A stretch of 64,000 bases of DNA from Buchnera aphidicola (Meitanaphis flavogallis) (GTDB lineage: Bacteria; Pseudomonadota; Gammaproteobacteria; Enterobacterales; Enterobacteriaceae): positions 186,001 through 250,000 of the forward strand of contig CP140038.1 of the NCBI GenBank assembly GCA_039830035.1, given 5' to 3'. Below, piece after piece: positions 62,318 through 64,000 of the stretch. The notes beneath the pieces are model-generated. The model was not told where the DNA came from, did no database searches, and saw nothing but the letters and a program-made list of their open reading frames with translations. The translations under genes were made by a program, and so were the position numbers. Each line of letters starts with the position of its first letter. The stretch's first letter is position 1.

Positions 62318-63142
62318 TTAATTAACATTTCTCAAAATTTTATTAATTTCAGTTTTTTTTAATGTTTTTTCGTCTACATTTTTTACGATAACAGCGCAGT
62401 AGAGATTGTAATCTTTGTTTTTAGATGGCAAACTTCCTGGAACTACTACAGATCCTTTTGGAATTCTTCCATAAGAAATAGTTTTATTTTGTCTATCGTA
62501 AATTTTAGTACTTTGACCGATATAAACACCCATTGAAATTACTGATCCTGATTCGATAATTACTCCTTCAACAATTTCTGATCTAGCTCCAATAAAACAG
62601 TTATCTTCAATGATGGTTGGATTGTTTTGTAATGGTTCTAGTACACCTCCTATTCCTACTCCACCTGATAAATGTACGTTTTTTCCTATTTGAGCACAAG
62701 ATCCGACAGTTGCCCATGTGTCTATCATGGTTCCTGAATCAATATATGCTCCGATGTTTATAAAAGAAGGCATTAAAATTGTATTTTTTCCAATAAAAGC
62801 ACCATATCTGATTGATGCTGGAGGTACTATTCTTACTTTGTCTCGAAAAAAATGTTTTTCTTGGTATTCAGAATATTTCAATTTAATTTTATCATAGTAT
62901 TGTATTTCATTGTTTTTAATAAGATTATTTTTTTTTATACAAAAATAAAGTAAAATAGCTTGCTTTATCCATTGATGAGTAATCCAGTTGTTTTTAATTT
63001 TTTCTGCAATTCTTAATATTCCTTGGTCTAACATGGATATTACTTGATTAATAGCATTGGTAGTAGTGCTATCAATATTTTTAAAATCAATACTGTTTTT
63101 ATTTTCAAATGTATATTTGATTATTTTTTTTAAGTTTGGCAT
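62318..63142 (-). CDS. dapD: Tetrahydrodipicolinate N-succinyltransferase
   Basis: Uses succinyl-CoA in the succinylase branch of lysine and meso-DAP synthesis. It has 274 residues, like E. coli DapD. A helical N-terminal domain is followed by a left-handed beta-helix of hexapeptide repeats ([20 protein letters not shown] region to [13 protein letters not shown]). DAP from this pathway feeds MurE, and lysine feeds the host. It converges with degP. Confidence 0.97.
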   Translation of the reverse strand: MPNLKKIIKYTFENKNSIDFKNIDSTTTNAINQVISMLDQGILRIAEKIKNNWITHQWIKQAILLYFCIKKNNLIKNNEIQYYDKIKLKYSEYQEKHFFRDKVRIVPPASIRYGAFIGKNTILMPSFINIGAYIDSGTMIDTWATVGSCAQIGKNVHLSGGVGIGGVLEPLQNNPTIIEDNCFIGARSEIVEGVIIESGSVISMGVYIGQSTKIYDRQNKTISYGRIPKGSVVVPGSLPSKNKDYNLYCAVIVKNVDEKTLKKTEINKILRNVN

Positions 63143-63237
63143 ATGTAGTTATAATTTTATTTATGTTTAAGAAACAGTTAATCATTTAAAAATGTAACGT
63201 AAATAATTAATATTTGATAACTTCTGAAGTTTATATA

Positions 63238-64000
63238 TTAATCGCAATTGTTCAATATCTTTGGTATTTTTTCTTCTTTTTGTATTGTTAGTATTTCACA
63301 TCCTTTTTCATTTACTAAAACAGTATGTTCATATTGTGCAGATAAACTGTTGTCTTGCGTTTTTATTGTCCATCCATCATGCATACATTTTACTTGACTA
63401 TCCCCTGCATTGACCATTGGTTCTATCGTAAATGTCATACCTGATTTTAATATTACTTTTTTGTTGTCATAATAATTATGATGTAATATTTGAGGATCTT
63501 CGTGAAAATTTCTTCCAATTCCATGTCCGCAGTATTCTTTTACTACAGAAAAACTATGTTTTTCTACATGTTTTTGTATTATTATACCAATTTGATTAAG
63601 TTGTACTCCTGGTTTTATGGCGTATAACGATAAATACAAGCTTTCCAAGGTTACTTTGCATAATAATTTTCCTAGTTGATTGGGTTTTCCTACAAAAAAC
63701 ATTTTAGATGCGTCTCCATAATATTGATTTTTAATAATTGCAACATCAATATTTATAATATCTCCATTATTTAATTTATCTTTGTGATTAGGAATTCCAT
63801 GGCAAACAACGTTGTTAACAGAAATACAAATAGATTTTGGAAATCCATTATACCCTAAACAAGCTGGTTTAGCTTGTTGCTTATTTATTATATAATCATG
63901 ACAAATGGAATCTAATTCTCCTGTAGAAATATTGGGTTCAATATATTGTTCAATCATTTCTAGTACTTCTGCTACAAGTTTTCCTACTACTCGCATCTTT
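63238..64000 (-). CDS. map: Methionine aminopeptidase, 5' end outside window
   Basis: Removes the initiator methionine from nascent proteins. All five metal ligands are visible: Asp in NIDVAI, Asp in YGDASKMF, His in GHGIGRNF, Glu in IEPMVNAG and Glu in YEHTVLV. The visible part begins near MRVVGKLVAEVLEMIEQ. In E. coli the corresponding Met is about residue 14, so the real start lies just beyond base 64000 and the gene is partial. The C-terminus is complete. Confidence 0.96.
   Translation of the reverse strand, partial: KMRVVGKLVAEVLEMIEQYIEPNISTGELDSICHDYIINKQQAKPACLGYNGFPKSICISVNNVVCHGIPNHKDKLNNGDIINIDVAIIKNQYYGDASKMFFVGKPNQLGKLLCKVTLESLYLSLYAIKPGVQLNQIGIIIQKHVEKHSFSVVKEYCGHGIGRNFHEDPQILHHNYYDNKKVILKSGMTFTIEPMVNAGDSQVKCMHDGWTIKTQDNSLSAQYEHTVLVNEKGCEILTIQKEEKIPKILNNCD

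Noticed and set aside
1..64000. CRISPR array, prophage, insertion sequence, toxin-antitoxin or secretion island
   Set aside because: No direct-repeat array, transposase, integrase or foreign-composition block is seen; every long gene is an E. coli-type housekeeping orthologue except the DUF2076 protein.

Overview
The window comes from a highly reduced, very AT-rich gammaproteobacterial genome. Gene content and order match Buchnera aphidicola, the obligate aphid endosymbiont. The genes are E. coli-like orthologues kept in E. coli-like blocks: nrdAB-yfaE, thrABC, aceEF-lpd, the mur/fts (dcw) cluster and ilvIH. Amino-acid pathways the host needs (threonine, lysine/DAP, branched-chain) are kept, while regulators such as pdhR, cra and mraZ are missing from their usual places. 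I see no insertion sequence, prophage, CRISPR array, defence system or rRNA/tRNA gene. The only RNA gene is tmRNA. Species-level placement is inference; the sequence is clearly Buchnera-like but I cannot name the aphid host.

Layout. 1-2741: 3' end of ackA, then pta (acetate/acetyl-CoA). 2790-9381, minus strand: yfaE, nrdB and nrdA (class Ia ribonucleotide reductase and its ferredoxin), then gyrA. 9813-18261: a DUF2076 protein, ahpC, ung, grpE, nadK, ssrA, grxD, rnt, sodA, pth and ychF. 18386-23076: thrABC, preceded by an attenuator-like hairpin. 23181-24010: a long eroded spacer. 24056-39018: dksA, truA, mrcB, secA, coaE, guaC and the pyruvate dehydrogenase genes aceE-aceF-lpd. 39221-56710, minus strand: mtn, erpA, then ftsZ-ftsA-ftsQ-ddlB-murC-murG-ftsW-murD-mraY-murF-murE-ftsI-ftsL-rsmH. 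56875-64000: ilvH, ilvI, apbE, degP, dapD and the 5'-truncated map.

The most interesting signal is a recurrent class of broken reading frame. Five genes (ung, murD, murE, ftsI, apbE) do not read through as single frames. In each, the break lies exactly at a run of 9 or 10 A (or T on the coding strand). ftsI has two such runs. In five of the six runs, adding one base restores a protein that aligns with the E. coli orthologue without a gap or completes its missing N-terminus. Four of the six lie within 5.7 kb of the cell-wall cluster. Other runs of 9-11 A (murF, ftsQ, guaC, pth, mrcB, ychF, ftsW) are in frame, so the effect is not a blanket error. Either these genes depend on RNA-polymerase slippage at poly(A), a phenomenon already described in Buchnera and Blochmannia, or the assembly has selective homopolymer miscounts. 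Raw reads and cDNA would decide.

Together the genes supply deoxynucleotides (nrdAB), acetyl-CoA (PDH, ackA-pta), threonine, DAP and branched-chain precursors. They also supply a nearly complete lipid II and septal peptidoglycan machinery, translation rescue and repair (ssrA, pth, ychF, ung, rnt), and oxidative and protein stress defence (sodA, ahpC, grxD, grpE, degP).
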